From Bacteroidales bacterium (GTDB lineage Bacteria > Bacteroidota > Bacteroidia > Bacteroidales > UBA932): a DNA stretch of 23,563 nt. How positions within the stretch are numbered: position 1 is the first letter of the stretch; each line of letters begins with the position of its first letter. Of the stretch, positions 7,661-16,725 are shown piece after piece. The translations under genes and the position numbers were made by a program. The notes under the pieces were generated by a model. The model saw only the letters and a list, made by a program, of their open reading frames with translations. It was not told where the DNA came from and made no database searches. The DNA is taken from positions 1 to 23,563 of the forward strand of contig SFJA01000027.1 in NCBI GenBank assembly GCA_004556005.1, written 5' to 3'.

Positions 7661-9310
7661 TCAATTCTTTGTATTGTTCGGGTTATACTTCTTCTTCGGA
7701 TACTCCTTGTAGTAGTAGTCAAGGTTTGCAGGAGTATTGGAAAAACCGCAGTTGTTTCCAAACTCATCCTTGCCGTACTGTTCAAATACGAGCAGGTCCG
7801 GTATCCAGAGGTCCAGGGACGGATGATACAGCAGCCAGTCAGGCAGGGTACCCGTCAGGTGATTGAGGTTGATGGAGAAGCGTCCGGCCTTAGGAAGCAC
7901 CTTCGGCAGGCCTATAAGCCTCTGAGGAAGCGTGTCGCAGGCATTGACTTCTTCGGCAGTCCAGCGAGGGAATTGCGGATCATCCTCAAAGTCAGGAAGA
8001 GTTCCCTGAAGATAATTCACCGAAAGGACGAGAGTATCCAAGTTCTCCCAGGCAAGGAAACGGCGAGGGAAAGTCCTGTTGCCCTTGTCGTCATAAAGGC
8101 ATTCGTCAATGAATCCGCCAAGGTCTGTCTTGTTGGTGTTGCTCAAGTCATAAACCACGCTGCGCTGGTTTGCATTGAGTATCAGACTGTGCAGTTTAGG
8201 GAAGTTTTCTTTGCTGAGAAGTTCCGGCAGCCTGGTAAAATTGTTTCCGCTGAGGTCGAGGTATTCGAGGTTCTTGAGCTTGGTGAATGATTCAGGAAGT
8301 GATACGAGACCGTACGCACTCACCGTAAGACGCTTTAGCTGAGTGAGTTCGCAAATGTGGTTTCCCGGATCGAGGTCTTTGAGGAAGGTATTTGCATTTC
8401 CAAAGAAAGATAGATTTTCAGCCGCGGTGAGGTTGCGGACCTGATAAGGCAGACCTTCCTTGGTATCGAAGAGGATAAAGCTTGCAGAACGCACCCTGCC
8501 CTTGTTCGGGCCGGATTTCCACACAGTGACTCCGCTCCAGTACTCCATCCTTTCGTTCGTGTCAAACTCTCTCATGCACTTGAGTGCCCTTGCTATTGCG
8601 ATAAGTGAGAGGGAGTCGCCCTTGATGCCAATCTCGATAGGTTCAGCTGCGTGCTGTCTTACATCGATATTGTCATTGCGGGAAAGTTGCAAGGAAGTGT
8701 CCTTTGGACGAAGAAGCACTTCGGCGCTTCTCGGCTCTTCAACGAAGTTGACGTCCCAGTCGAAATGCAGGGTAACGTTGCGTGGACGCAATCCCCTGTC
8801 AAGTTCAAGATTGCCGGCCTTGCAGCTGAGCCACGAAGCAGCCTCATCAGGAATGACTATCTCAAATGGAACGTTGGTATTGACCGTTATGTCGAAACTG
8901 CGGCTGCCATAGTCGGCATAGCTGTCTATCTCTATTCCGGTTTTTTCTGAAACTATCTGATAATCAAAGCCTGACTGTTTCACAGAGATGTCCTTTCTCT
9001 CACCGGAACCTATGAGTTCGATACGGACGATTCCTTCTCGCGCGGTGGCGGACAGTGCAGAATCGACAATGATGCTGCACTCGGTGGAACCGTTTCCGTT
9101 GGCTGGAGATACTGTTATCCAGGGTTCCTGGGTTCTTGCAACCCACTGCTGCGGCGATTCCAGGGCAATGGTTTTGGTTCCGCCACAGGCAGGCATTTCT
9201 ACTGAATATGCATCCAGTTCAAAGCTTATCTCTTCCGGATGCACGCAGGAAAGCGCTCCGAATGTTGCGATGGCGGAATATACTGCAATATTTATGATTC
9301 TATGTCCCAT
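7661..9310 (-). CDS. BACON and leucine-rich repeat lipoprotein
   Basis: A 549-residue lipoprotein (lipobox ALSC, Cys 22, then VHPEE). Residues of about 28-115 match the BACON pattern: a strand, Trp-containing QQWVARTQEPWITVSPANG, and a closing strand ending ISVKQSG. A second, more diverged beta domain spans about 118-222 (FEIVIPDEAASWLSC). From about 290 to 515 there are leucine-rich repeats of the LxxLPxSFxxLxxLxxLxLSxN type, clearest at LKNLEYLDLSGNNFTRLPELL and NLDTLVLSVNYLQGTLPDF. The protein ends with an Asn/Lys/Tyr-rich tail. BACON domains in Bacteroidota often act as spacers or binding modules at the surface, and LRRs usually bind protein. No enzymatic motif is visible. It lies between another LRR gene and the subtilase, each one base away, so it may present protein substrate to the protease. 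That role is inferred. Confidence 0.88.
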   Translation of the reverse strand: MGHRIINIAVYSAIATFGALSCVHPEEISFELDAYSVEMPACGGTKTIALESPQQWVARTQEPWITVSPANGNGSTECSIIVDSALSATAREGIVRIELIGSGERKDISVKQSGFDYQIVSEKTGIEIDSYADYGSRSFDITVNTNVPFEIVIPDEAASWLSCKAGNLELDRGLRPRNVTLHFDWDVNFVEEPRSAEVLLRPKDTSLQLSRNDNIDVRQHAAEPIEIGIKGDSLSLIAIARALKCMREFDTNERMEYWSGVTVWKSGPNKGRVRSASFILFDTKEGLPYQVRNLTAAENLSFFGNANTFLKDLDPGNHICELTQLKRLTVSAYGLVSLPESFTKLKNLEYLDLSGNNFTRLPELLSKENFPKLHSLILNANQRSVVYDLSNTNKTDLGGFIDECLYDDKGNRTFPRRFLAWENLDTLVLSVNYLQGTLPDFEDDPQFPRWTAEEVNACDTLPQRLIGLPKVLPKAGRFSINLNHLTGTLPDWLLYHPSLDLWIPDLLVFEQYGKDEFGNNCGFSNTPANLDYYYKEYPKKKYNPNNTKN

Positions 9311-9311
9311 A

Positions 9312-11924
9312 TCAATCCAAAGCTATGTATTCGCAGGAACGTATGTCCTGAGTCTTGTCATATATGAGGTAATAAAGTCCGTTGGCGTAAGCGGCGCAGA
9401 TATCGCTGGCATCGAAAATGATTTCCGGGTTGTCGCTGATATCGAGGAAATAGATGAGAGTGGAGATGGTATCCGTAATCTTTCCGAGATTGTTGGAACC
9501 GATGTAGAATCCTCTCAGACCCTTGTGGTTGTAAAGTCCGGTAGGCCACTCTGACAGGCAGCGTTCGCCCGCCGCATTTCTCTGGCCGCGTATTCCAAAT
9601 ACTGTAAGTCCATAACAGTCAAGCGGTTCCCAAGGGAACGAAGAGAAGCGGTTATAAGAAAGGTCTATACCGTAAAGGTATGGAACGTTTACCGCGTTGA
9701 ACTCGGAAGGAAGGTCGCTGAGATGATTGTAAGACAAGTCGAGAGATTTAATGTATTTGGATGTCTCGCCCGTAAAGGAACCTTCCGGGATAGTCTCGAG
9801 AGAGCAGGCCCTGAACGAAAGGTTTGATATTATCGAACCCGACTCCACAAGACAGGCAGGATATACTGTAAGTTCAGGGTTGTTGTTCAGAGTCAGGGTT
9901 GAACAGTTAACACCCTTGTAGCCGTTGCCCTGATTCTGGAAACGTGAAATATGGTTGAACGAGAAGTTGACGGAACCCATGATATAAATGCTCTTTGAGT
10001 CGAAGATGTCCGGGAATTCCGTAAACTCGTTATATGTCGCAGAGAAAGTCTCGATGTCATCGGTCTTGCAGAACAGTCCGTTCTCATCCACAGGCAGTGA
10101 ACTGATATGGTTGTGGTCCAGATACAGCTGTACTGGGGCGCTCGAGGCACCGAAAGGAGCGGTAACCACTTGAATGTCATTGTTAGAAAAGTCCATCAGA
10201 CTCAGTTTCGGCATCTTTCCTATAGCCTCACCGTCAAGTACGGAAAGCTTGTTGATGTTGAAGTAGAGAATCTGCAGAGTCGGGGCCGAAGGACCTTCAG
10301 AGAGCATCTTGATTGCCTTGAAGCACTGATCGGCATCCCACTGGGAGTTGTTTCCGAGGTTGAGAAGCACCAGTGCAGGCAGTTCGCCTATGACATCAGG
10401 ACATTCTGTCATGCGGCTGCAATTGTAAAGTTCAAAGTCGGTAAGGGAAACCAGCCCCTTCATCGACTCCGGAAGAGTCTCAAGTTCGCCGTTTGCGATG
10501 TAAAGAGACTCGAGTTTGGTAAGTTTGCCTATTTCATCAGGCAGGGAGCGGAGACCGTTGCACAGTTTGCCATGAACGGTATCCATAGGACGCAACTTAT
10601 CTGCCCCTGTCCCCTTTTCTATAAGTTCATCTTCCTTATATAAATCATACAGAGCAGTTTCCGGAATCTTCTCATTATGCTCTGCAAGGGCGCGGGCCAC
10701 AGGCTCGGAGAGCTGAGGAAGCGGGTGAAGAAGGGAGAGATACTCCTTGCTGGCCTTCATTCTCTGCGCGTCGTTTGCAAAATACGTGATGCCCGGATCA
10801 TATTCTAGCTGGTTGTAGTCATTATGCGTTCCGAGATACAGCTCAACAAGCTCGGAAAGCTCTCCGATTGCCGGAGAAAGGTCACCGCGGAAGCCGAAGT
10901 CACTGATATTGATGAGCGCAACCCTTCCGTTTGGATGAAGCTGAACGCCAGGCTGGTCACCCCAGAGGTCAGGATCCTTGTTAAAATCCCAGTTCGCCCC
11001 TTTCGGCCAGTCCTCTCCGTGATAATACCAGTTTGGACCGTCAAGCGATTCCCAAACCTCCTTGAGAGCGAAATAATCCTGAAGATATTTATCTGAATAT
11101 CTAAGGGTTACGGCAACAGAAGCCTCTGTCGTGGCATTATCCGCGATACTGAATCCGGAAGCATCCGCGGCCTGGGCAATCTCGAGCATTTTCTTGTCCT
11201 CGTCATAAAGCGTGTAGCTGTCAAAGACATAGTCTCCCGCCTTTATGCTGACAAGAGTGTCACACTCGACCCAGGTCGTGGAATAGCCCTCCGGCTTGGT
11301 GCCGCTGTCGTCAAAGCCGCTGACAAATTCTGCCGGCAGCCCCTTGAAAGCGGTCCTCACGCCCGTCACCGCATTTTTGACGGTGAGGTCAACGTATGAA
11401 ATTTCATCGAAGGTAAATTCTCTAGTTGCAGCCTTGCTTTTAGCTTCAAACGACTTGACTAGGGAGAACCTCACCCAGCCTCTCGCGACTACGTCAACCG
11501 TTATGTCGTGGGAGACAAGGCCTCCGCCGGTAACCGAAAATTCCCCGGCAGAGTTACCCTTGTACAACTCATTGTCCAACTTGTCGTACAAGGTGAATGA
11601 CAGCACCTTGTACTCACCTGCAAGAAGCTTCAGCTTGTCGCTCCTGAGGCCAAATTCGGCCGCCTGCGCGCCCGATGCGGAGAGGGTAAGAGTCTGGCTG
11701 AGACTGACATCCCCGTACTGGAGCACGACAAGAATTTTTCCGGCATCGCCCAGATAATCGAGTTCCGGAACGACGGCCTTGGAATATGACGCTTCCTTGT
11801 AAAGCTTGAACTGCACATATCCGTACTCCTGTCCGACATATTCAGGGTCGGCCTTGCAGGAGTTCAGGCACAGAGCCGAAACAAGGCAGAGTGCGGATAT
11901 GACAGAGAATCTGATGAACTTCAT
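9312..11924 (-). CDS. DUF4458-like leucine-rich repeat lipoprotein
   Basis: An 870-residue lipoprotein (lipobox LNSC, Cys 23, then KADPE). Two similar beta domains follow (about 30-145 and 150-275). Each carries an AG-(E/D)-Y...(F/Y)TLYD signature (AGEYKVLSFTLYD, AGDYVFDSYTLYD), so they look like an internal duplication of a DUF4458-type module. An LRR cap region (about 280-350: FALKEVWESLDGPNWYY, NGRVALINISDFGFRG) then leads into a long irregular LRR array to about 860, e.g. LTKLESLYIANGELETLPESMKGL and IKSLDLSYNHLSDLPSEF. No catalytic motif is seen. The likely role is a surface binder for protein ligands in the SusCD system. It is separated by 21 nt from the preceding DUF5003-like gene and by one base from the next LRR gene. 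Confidence 0.88.
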   Translation of the reverse strand: MKFIRFSVISALCLVSALCLNSCKADPEYVGQEYGYVQFKLYKEASYSKAVVPELDYLGDAGKILVVLQYGDVSLSQTLTLSASGAQAAEFGLRSDKLKLLAGEYKVLSFTLYDKLDNELYKGNSAGEFSVTGGGLVSHDITVDVVARGWVRFSLVKSFEAKSKAATREFTFDEISYVDLTVKNAVTGVRTAFKGLPAEFVSGFDDSGTKPEGYSTTWVECDTLVSIKAGDYVFDSYTLYDEDKKMLEIAQAADASGFSIADNATTEASVAVTLRYSDKYLQDYFALKEVWESLDGPNWYYHGEDWPKGANWDFNKDPDLWGDQPGVQLHPNGRVALINISDFGFRGDLSPAIGELSELVELYLGTHNDYNQLEYDPGITYFANDAQRMKASKEYLSLLHPLPQLSEPVARALAEHNEKIPETALYDLYKEDELIEKGTGADKLRPMDTVHGKLCNGLRSLPDEIGKLTKLESLYIANGELETLPESMKGLVSLTDFELYNCSRMTECPDVIGELPALVLLNLGNNSQWDADQCFKAIKMLSEGPSAPTLQILYFNINKLSVLDGEAIGKMPKLSLMDFSNNDIQVVTAPFGASSAPVQLYLDHNHISSLPVDENGLFCKTDDIETFSATYNEFTEFPDIFDSKSIYIMGSVNFSFNHISRFQNQGNGYKGVNCSTLTLNNNPELTVYPACLVESGSIISNLSFRACSLETIPEGSFTGETSKYIKSLDLSYNHLSDLPSEFNAVNVPYLYGIDLSYNRFSSFPWEPLDCYGLTVFGIRGQRNAAGERCLSEWPTGLYNHKGLRGFYIGSNNLGKITDTISTLIYFLDISDNPEIIFDASDICAAYANGLYYLIYDKTQDIRSCEYIALD

Positions 11925-11945
11925 TGATAAATGATTCCTAAAAAA

Positions 11946-14267
11946 TTATTTCAACTCGAGAGTACAGATGAGCACGTATTTGAACATACCCATATTGTCC
12001 TTCCATACAAAATAGTCGGTCTTTCCGGCTTCTGACATAAATACGAGCATCTGAGTAGAAGACATCATCTCGAATCCAAGCCAGTAATCAGCTGAAGGAC
12101 CGCCCTTTGCATCGTCCCAATTGTTCCAGGCAGCCTCACCGGACGGGATACCCGGAGTTTCAATCATTGCCATTGACGGATTGGCGGCAGTGTACTTGAG
12201 CTCGTAGATGTTCCTCTCGTCTATACCGTAGAATTCGCCCTTGATAGCGGAAAGCATCGAGCCGGTGTACTGGCTCAGGGTCGCGCCGGATACGTAGTCC
12301 GGATATGCAAAGCGGAAAGGTGCGGTTGCGCCGGCAGCGGATGGGTCAAATTCGAGATAAACGACAGCGAAGTTGACTTTGTTGGCATCCTTGAGTATGA
12401 GTATGGCGGCAGAGTATTCGCTGACGCTCTCGCCTACCCAAACCATAATGTCGTTGGCAGTCCAGGCCTCGGCCTCGAAGGAGCCGTCGGTTATCTGGCC
12501 GAACGGAGGGAAGCCGCTGCGGAGAAGGACGTTGGAGAACGGAAGCTCGGAGTGGAGAGTGAGCTTGTAGTCTGAAGTGGTGACCTTGTAAACCTTGTCG
12601 GTAGAGTACTCGGCACTGAGGGCCTGGTAGATTTCGGAGCTTGCATCGAGGGTCTCGACGGAAGCGTTGTTTGAAGTCACGGATATGATTCCCTGCTCGC
12701 CGCCGCCCTGTGAGCTGCCGTCATATAAGCAGTCGAGGACTGCGAGGATCGCGTCCTTGTCATCATAAAATACTATGAATGACTCTGTTGCCTCGGCATA
12801 CATATTCTTGAACTTGTCAGGCTCCATATAAACCTTGCCCTTCTTGTTCATTGCGAACGGATTGAAAGTGAGCCAGAAGTTTGCCTCATCCTTTACGATG
12901 GCAACGTCATAGTCGTAAATTTCGTACCTTGCAAATGCCTTGTCGAACTGGAGGGCGGCCTCCGAGAACTTGTCGGTATAGGTAAGCGTAAATACCTGTG
13001 AGGTTTCAAACTCGTTGAAGAGCCAGGACTCGGTCTGTCTTGCGAGCGTTGCCATGTAAGGTTCTTCGTCAGCAGAGAAACTGATATAGTCAGGCTCAAC
13101 GCCACCCTGCTCGAGACGACCGATGCAGTATGGAGCGTATGCCGCTTTGAATGCACATTCGGAGCTGTTCTCGTCGCAGATTGCATCAGCCGCAACGTCA
13201 GCAAGTTCCACAGGGAAGAGGAAGATGTCTGCACATCGCGGAGCACCCTCGTTGGCATCAACGGTTATTTCGATTGTTGCGTCGGCAATGAGGTCGCTTT
13301 CGTTCTTGTAAGTTACAGATGCCTTTACCCAACTTGCATACTCGAGAGCGTGCCAGCCTTCAGAAGTAAACTCGAGAGCCCTTACGACAAAGCCGCGGGT
13401 ACCGACTGCATAATGGATGGAAGGAGTGTCACCGAATGAACCTGAAGGCATCTTGAGCTGACCTTCCTTGTTGAAGATAAGAGAGGAGTTGCTCTCCTGC
13501 TCAACATAAGAGCCTATTGCAGGGAAAGTTACGGCAATATTCCTTGAATATTCCTCGTCAGCGGCGTCAAAGAATACAAGACTGCCCTCCTTGCCGGAAA
13601 TGAAGCTGTTGTCAAGGCGTGACGGGTCGGCAGAAAGCTTGACTACGTTTTTTCCGGCAGCGCCCGTAGCCGGCTCGGAGGCTACCCAGTCCGGAAGTGA
13701 AACCACCCAGTCGATATTGGAGACGACGGCCGCATAGGTATAGAACTGACTTCCGTCGCGTACGAGAGCCAGTGATTCGGCCGGAGTTGTGTCGAGCACA
13801 TACTCTCCGTTGTCATCCTTTACGAAGCCTCCGTCGTAGAGAACCGGATATACGTTAAACTCTCTTCCAAGTCCCTTGCGTGTTATTTCGGCAATGACGG
13901 CGCTTTTGCCTGACATAGAAAGTGTCAGCGTGCAAACGCGGTCAATCTCTATTTCCTCATCGGCAGCAAAAACCACCTTGACAGTCTGGACGCCCTTGCT
14001 GCCCTTGACCTTTTCAGCCTTGATACCGGCGTCGTCAATCCAGAAATAGGTCATAAGACCTTCTCCGCTTGCAGAGACCTCCCAATCGAGATTTGCATCG
14101 AAGGAAATCTCCTTGGACTCACCTGCATTGAGTGTTTCCCTGACTACAGCAGTCGGAAACACCGGCTCTTCTACAACCGGATTCTTTTCCTGACAGGAGA
14201 CGGCGAGGAGACCGAGTCCGGCAAGAAGCGTCAGAGTTTTGTTGAAATTAATGTTAGTACTGAACAT
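11946..14267 (-). CDS. DUF5003-like surface lipoprotein with BACON-like N-terminus
   Basis: A 773-residue lipoprotein (MFSTNINFNKT, hydrophobic core, lipobox AVSC, Cys 25, then QEKNP). The N-terminal part (about 35-130) is BACON-like: AGESKEISFDANLDWEVSASGE, a Trp-Ile strand and a closing CTLTLSMSGK. A second similar unit may follow (about 180-260: NIDWVVSLPDWVASEP ... VVKLSADPS). The rest is acidic, Ala/Tyr/Phe-rich and beta-like, without a catalytic motif I recognise. Size, N-terminal plan and position two genes after susD suggest the DUF5003-type accessory lipoproteins of Bacteroidota SusCD loci, but the family name is from memory. It may be a substrate-binding or complex-stabilising partner of SusCD. 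A 19-nt gap separates it from the upstream lipoprotein gene. Confidence 0.75.
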   Translation of the reverse strand: MFSTNINFNKTLTLLAGLGLLAVSCQEKNPVVEEPVFPTAVVRETLNAGESKEISFDANLDWEVSASGEGLMTYFWIDDAGIKAEKVKGSKGVQTVKVVFAADEEIEIDRVCTLTLSMSGKSAVIAEITRKGLGREFNVYPVLYDGGFVKDDNGEYVLDTTPAESLALVRDGSQFYTYAAVVSNIDWVVSLPDWVASEPATGAAGKNVVKLSADPSRLDNSFISGKEGSLVFFDAADEEYSRNIAVTFPAIGSYVEQESNSSLIFNKEGQLKMPSGSFGDTPSIHYAVGTRGFVVRALEFTSEGWHALEYASWVKASVTYKNESDLIADATIEITVDANEGAPRCADIFLFPVELADVAADAICDENSSECAFKAAYAPYCIGRLEQGGVEPDYISFSADEEPYMATLARQTESWLFNEFETSQVFTLTYTDKFSEAALQFDKAFARYEIYDYDVAIVKDEANFWLTFNPFAMNKKGKVYMEPDKFKNMYAEATESFIVFYDDKDAILAVLDCLYDGSSQGGGEQGIISVTSNNASVETLDASSEIYQALSAEYSTDKVYKVTTSDYKLTLHSELPFSNVLLRSGFPPFGQITDGSFEAEAWTANDIMVWVGESVSEYSAAILILKDANKVNFAVVYLEFDPSAAGATAPFRFAYPDYVSGATLSQYTGSMLSAIKGEFYGIDERNIYELKYTAANPSMAMIETPGIPSGEAAWNNWDDAKGGPSADYWLGFEMMSSTQMLVFMSEAGKTDYFVWKDNMGMFKYVLICTLELK

Positions 14268-14286
14268 TGTAGTTATAATTAGTGAG

Positions 14287-15210
14287 TTATTCTATCGGCA
14301 TTCCCTGATTCCGGAGACTCTCCATTTCCTCGTCGCTTATCCACTCGAGCACGTTGTAGAAATGGCCTACGGTACCCACAGTCTCGGAAAGATCCTTGAC
14401 ATACATTTCCATCCATACGAAGAGATATGAGCCGCAGGAGTAGAAGTATGACGGCGACATAGCGCTGGTTCTCACGCGAATTCGGTTGTCACCGTGCACC
14501 GTTCCGAAGAATGATGCCTCGTCGCTGGCCGTCTGACCTTCCTCGAGGGTAACAAGCGGATTGAGCGGGTCTTCAGGATGGAAAGTCAAAGTAACGTCAT
14601 AACCCTGCTTGAAGAGATTGCGGCATATGATGGTATTTGGCTTGTTAGGATATACCTCGGTCCTTACAAGTCTCTGATATCCTCCGGTAATTGAGAAAGA
14701 CTGGAGGAAGGTCGAAGAGAAAACGCACCAGCCTGTAAACTGGTTGATGTCGAAAGGACAGCATTTCACAAGCTCGACCCTTGTCCTGCGACCGTAGATC
14801 CCAAATTCCTTTTCGTCAGGGATTATGAGTTCAAGCGTAATCGAGAGATTCTTGCCTGCATCAAGATGGTCGTAAAGGCCTTTGACGTGCAAGTCCGCCC
14901 TGTTGCTTCCGGCAGGAATGACAAGGGTATTGGACTCGACCGTGTAATGCAGGCTTTCGACTGCAGTGCTTTCTGAGTCAATGATTTCCACACCTACGAC
15001 ACGGTCGTGGTCACACACGGTCGTAGCCACGACAGGGACATTGATATAGGACCCGTCGTTGAGAACGGCGTATGCCTTTGCCGTATCTGCAAACATTATG
15101 TATTCCGCATCGGAATAGTATCCGTCACGCTCTCCGCAGGAAGCAAGGAGCAGGGACAGAATTGCCAATGCCGATGCTGCAACTGAAGCCTTATGCAATA
15201 TCTTTTCCAT
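14287..15210 (-). CDS. Calx-beta/DUF4984-like accessory lipoprotein of SusCD
   Basis: A 307-residue lipoprotein (MEKIL, lipobox LASC, Cys 25, then GERDG). After the anchor, about residues 32-130 form a Calx-beta/DUF4843-like Ig domain: YIMFADTAKAYAVL, a strand VNVPVVAT-type segment, YTVESNTLVIPAGSNRADLHVKG, and LDAGKNLSITLELI. The C-terminal half (about 140-300) starts with a Cys-Cys segment (VELVKCCPFDINQFTG) and contains Tyr/Phe-rich strands ending FVWMEMYVKDLSETVG. It resembles the DUF4843/DUF4984 lipoproteins typically encoded right after susD. These are not enzymes and are thought to be surface accessory or binding subunits. The gene begins 3 nt after the susD stop (TAAGATATG), so joint expression with SusCD is very likely. 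The ligand is unknown. Confidence 0.8.
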   Translation of the reverse strand: MEKILHKASVAASALAILSLLLASCGERDGYYSDAEYIMFADTAKAYAVLNDGSYINVPVVATTVCDHDRVVGVEIIDSESTAVESLHYTVESNTLVIPAGSNRADLHVKGLYDHLDAGKNLSITLELIIPDEKEFGIYGRRTRVELVKCCPFDINQFTGWCVFSSTFLQSFSITGGYQRLVRTEVYPNKPNTIICRNLFKQGYDVTLTFHPEDPLNPLVTLEEGQTASDEASFFGTVHGDNRIRVRTSAMSPSYFYSCGSYLFVWMEMYVKDLSETVGTVGHFYNVLEWISDEEMESLRNQGMPIE

Positions 15211-15213
15211 ATC

Positions 15214-16713
15214 TTATCTGTTGCTTTCGTTAGGAAGAATTCCGGAGCCAGGTGCTTCGATTTCGTTTCGTGGAATAGGCCATACGAAGAGAGGGTCGGA
15301 GGAAGATACCTTCAGCGAACTGCCCTCAGGCTGGCAGGAAGTCTGCGGGGTACGCTCAAATCCCCTGTTCCAGCGCTTCAGGTCATTGAGCCTGAATCCT
15401 TCCATAAAGAGTTCCCTCACCCTTTCGGCAGAGATGAAATCAAGCCAGTTTTCCTCATTGACGCTTGCGACTCCCCCGCTGGTGTAACGGCTCTGTCTCA
15501 ATGTCGTAAGGTCGGCACTTGCCTTTGAGTACTGACCCTTGCGACAATATGCCTCAGCCCTTATGAGGTATTGTTCCGCAAGCCTGAGTATCTTTGGCAT
15601 ATTGACGTGGAATATGTTCTGCTGGAGCAATGACGAGTTACCGTAATACTTGACCAGCAGAGGCCACTTGAGAGCGTGACTGTAACCTGTCTGAAGCTCA
15701 GCGAAATAGGCGTTGTAGCGTCCGTCGGAAGAATCGTAGCTGTTTATCACGGAGGCCGCCGGGACAAAGTCAGGATAGTAATAGGTATAGTCCCTGTTGA
15801 AATTCAGGAACACCGAACCCTGCGCTGAACCATATGAAGTGGAAGTGTAGCCGAGCTTCATTATGATTTCGTATGAAGCATCCCCTGTCCACATAAAGTC
15901 AAGCATAGTCTGAGTGGAACTGTACTTTGTCTTTACCGATGCAAGGGTAAATATGCCTGAATCGATTACAAAGGACGACTCTTCGATTGCCTTGTCCCAA
16001 TCCTGCATGTTAAGCGCAACCCTTGCACGCAGGGCGTGAGCGGCAGCATTGTTGAAATATACGGCATTGTAGGTGCTGTACTCCTCGTCAAGCAGGGATA
16101 CCGCTGCATCGAGTTCCGAAATGATAAACTCATAAGAATCTTTCAGACTGGCTCTTACAGCAGGTTCTTCTTCATAGTACTTTGTCCTCAGGACAACTCC
16201 GAGTTCGTTTGCCGCGGTAGCCGGGTCATAAGCCTTGCAGAAACATTTTACAAGTTCGCTGTAGCATAGAGCCCTCGCGCAATGAACCTCACCGGTGAGG
16301 GCATCAAGGGAAGCGATCTGATCATCGTCAATGAGTGACGCCTTGAGCGCCTCTACCTTGTCAAGATAGTAATTGCAGCAGCCGATCACGCTATAAAGTC
16401 CGGCATATACAGAACCCACTTCGGAATTGGTCGACAGGATGTCCCACTGCCAAATGTTTCCGTATGTATTGGAATTGCCCTGAACGGCATACACGAGATC
16501 TGCCTGAATGTCAGGACAAAGCACGAGATATCCACTATAGAGGGCTCCGCTCATAAGCCCGGTATATATGCCATTGACCGTTTCCTCCGCATCGGTAAGG
16601 GTCTGCATTCCGTCATCCGTATGGACATAGTCTCCCGGAATCTTTTCCAGACAGGAAACGGCTCCGAAAAGAAGAGGAAGTGTAAATAACAGATTATATA
16701 TCTTTTTCTTCAT
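15214..16713 (-). CDS. SusD/RagB-family substrate-binding lipoprotein
   Basis: A 499-residue outer-membrane lipoprotein that forms the lid of the SusC transporter and captures the nutrient. The start is the ATG at 16711-16713 (MKKKIYNLLFTLPLLFGAVSC), giving a lipobox AVSC with Cys 21 followed by LEKIP. A GTG three codons upstream is less likely. The body is helix-rich with the SusD/TPR arrangement: TDAEETVNGIYTGL near the N-terminus, NAAAHALRARVALNMQDWDKA in the TPR-like part, RLAEQYLIRAEAYCRKGQYSKA, then the C-terminal SusD hallmark ERVRELFMEGFRLNDLKRW (about 430-448) and VWPIPRNEIEA (about 477-487). Sequence alone does not tell glycan-binding from peptide-binding (RagB-like) members. The operon has a protease and no glycosidase, which favours peptides. 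It lies 12 nt downstream of susC. Confidence 0.95.
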   Translation of the reverse strand: MKKKIYNLLFTLPLLFGAVSCLEKIPGDYVHTDDGMQTLTDAEETVNGIYTGLMSGALYSGYLVLCPDIQADLVYAVQGNSNTYGNIWQWDILSTNSEVGSVYAGLYSVIGCCNYYLDKVEALKASLIDDDQIASLDALTGEVHCARALCYSELVKCFCKAYDPATAANELGVVLRTKYYEEEPAVRASLKDSYEFIISELDAAVSLLDEEYSTYNAVYFNNAAAHALRARVALNMQDWDKAIEESSFVIDSGIFTLASVKTKYSSTQTMLDFMWTGDASYEIIMKLGYTSTSYGSAQGSVFLNFNRDYTYYYPDFVPAASVINSYDSSDGRYNAYFAELQTGYSHALKWPLLVKYYGNSSLLQQNIFHVNMPKILRLAEQYLIRAEAYCRKGQYSKASADLTTLRQSRYTSGGVASVNEENWLDFISAERVRELFMEGFRLNDLKRWNRGFERTPQTSCQPEGSSLKVSSSDPLFVWPIPRNEIEAPGSGILPNESNR

Positions 16714-16725
16714 CACAATCACGCT

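Noticed and set aside
7660..7785. A 42-codon N-terminal extension of the subtilase.
   Set aside because: It overlaps the end of the BACON-LRR gene, reads as low-complexity Thr/Arg sequence and would bury a good SPII signal peptide that begins at the internal ATG.
6505..8290. Long plus-strand open frames (6505-7341 and 7436-8290) opposite the subtilase and BACON-LRR genes.
   Set aside because: Both are antisense shadows of genes with clear catalytic or repeat motifs. The translations show no family features and no promoter is seen.
16714..16722. GTG start three codons upstream for SusD.
   Set aside because: The downstream ATG gives a standard SPII peptide (MKKKIYNLLF) and normal spacing to the susC stop.
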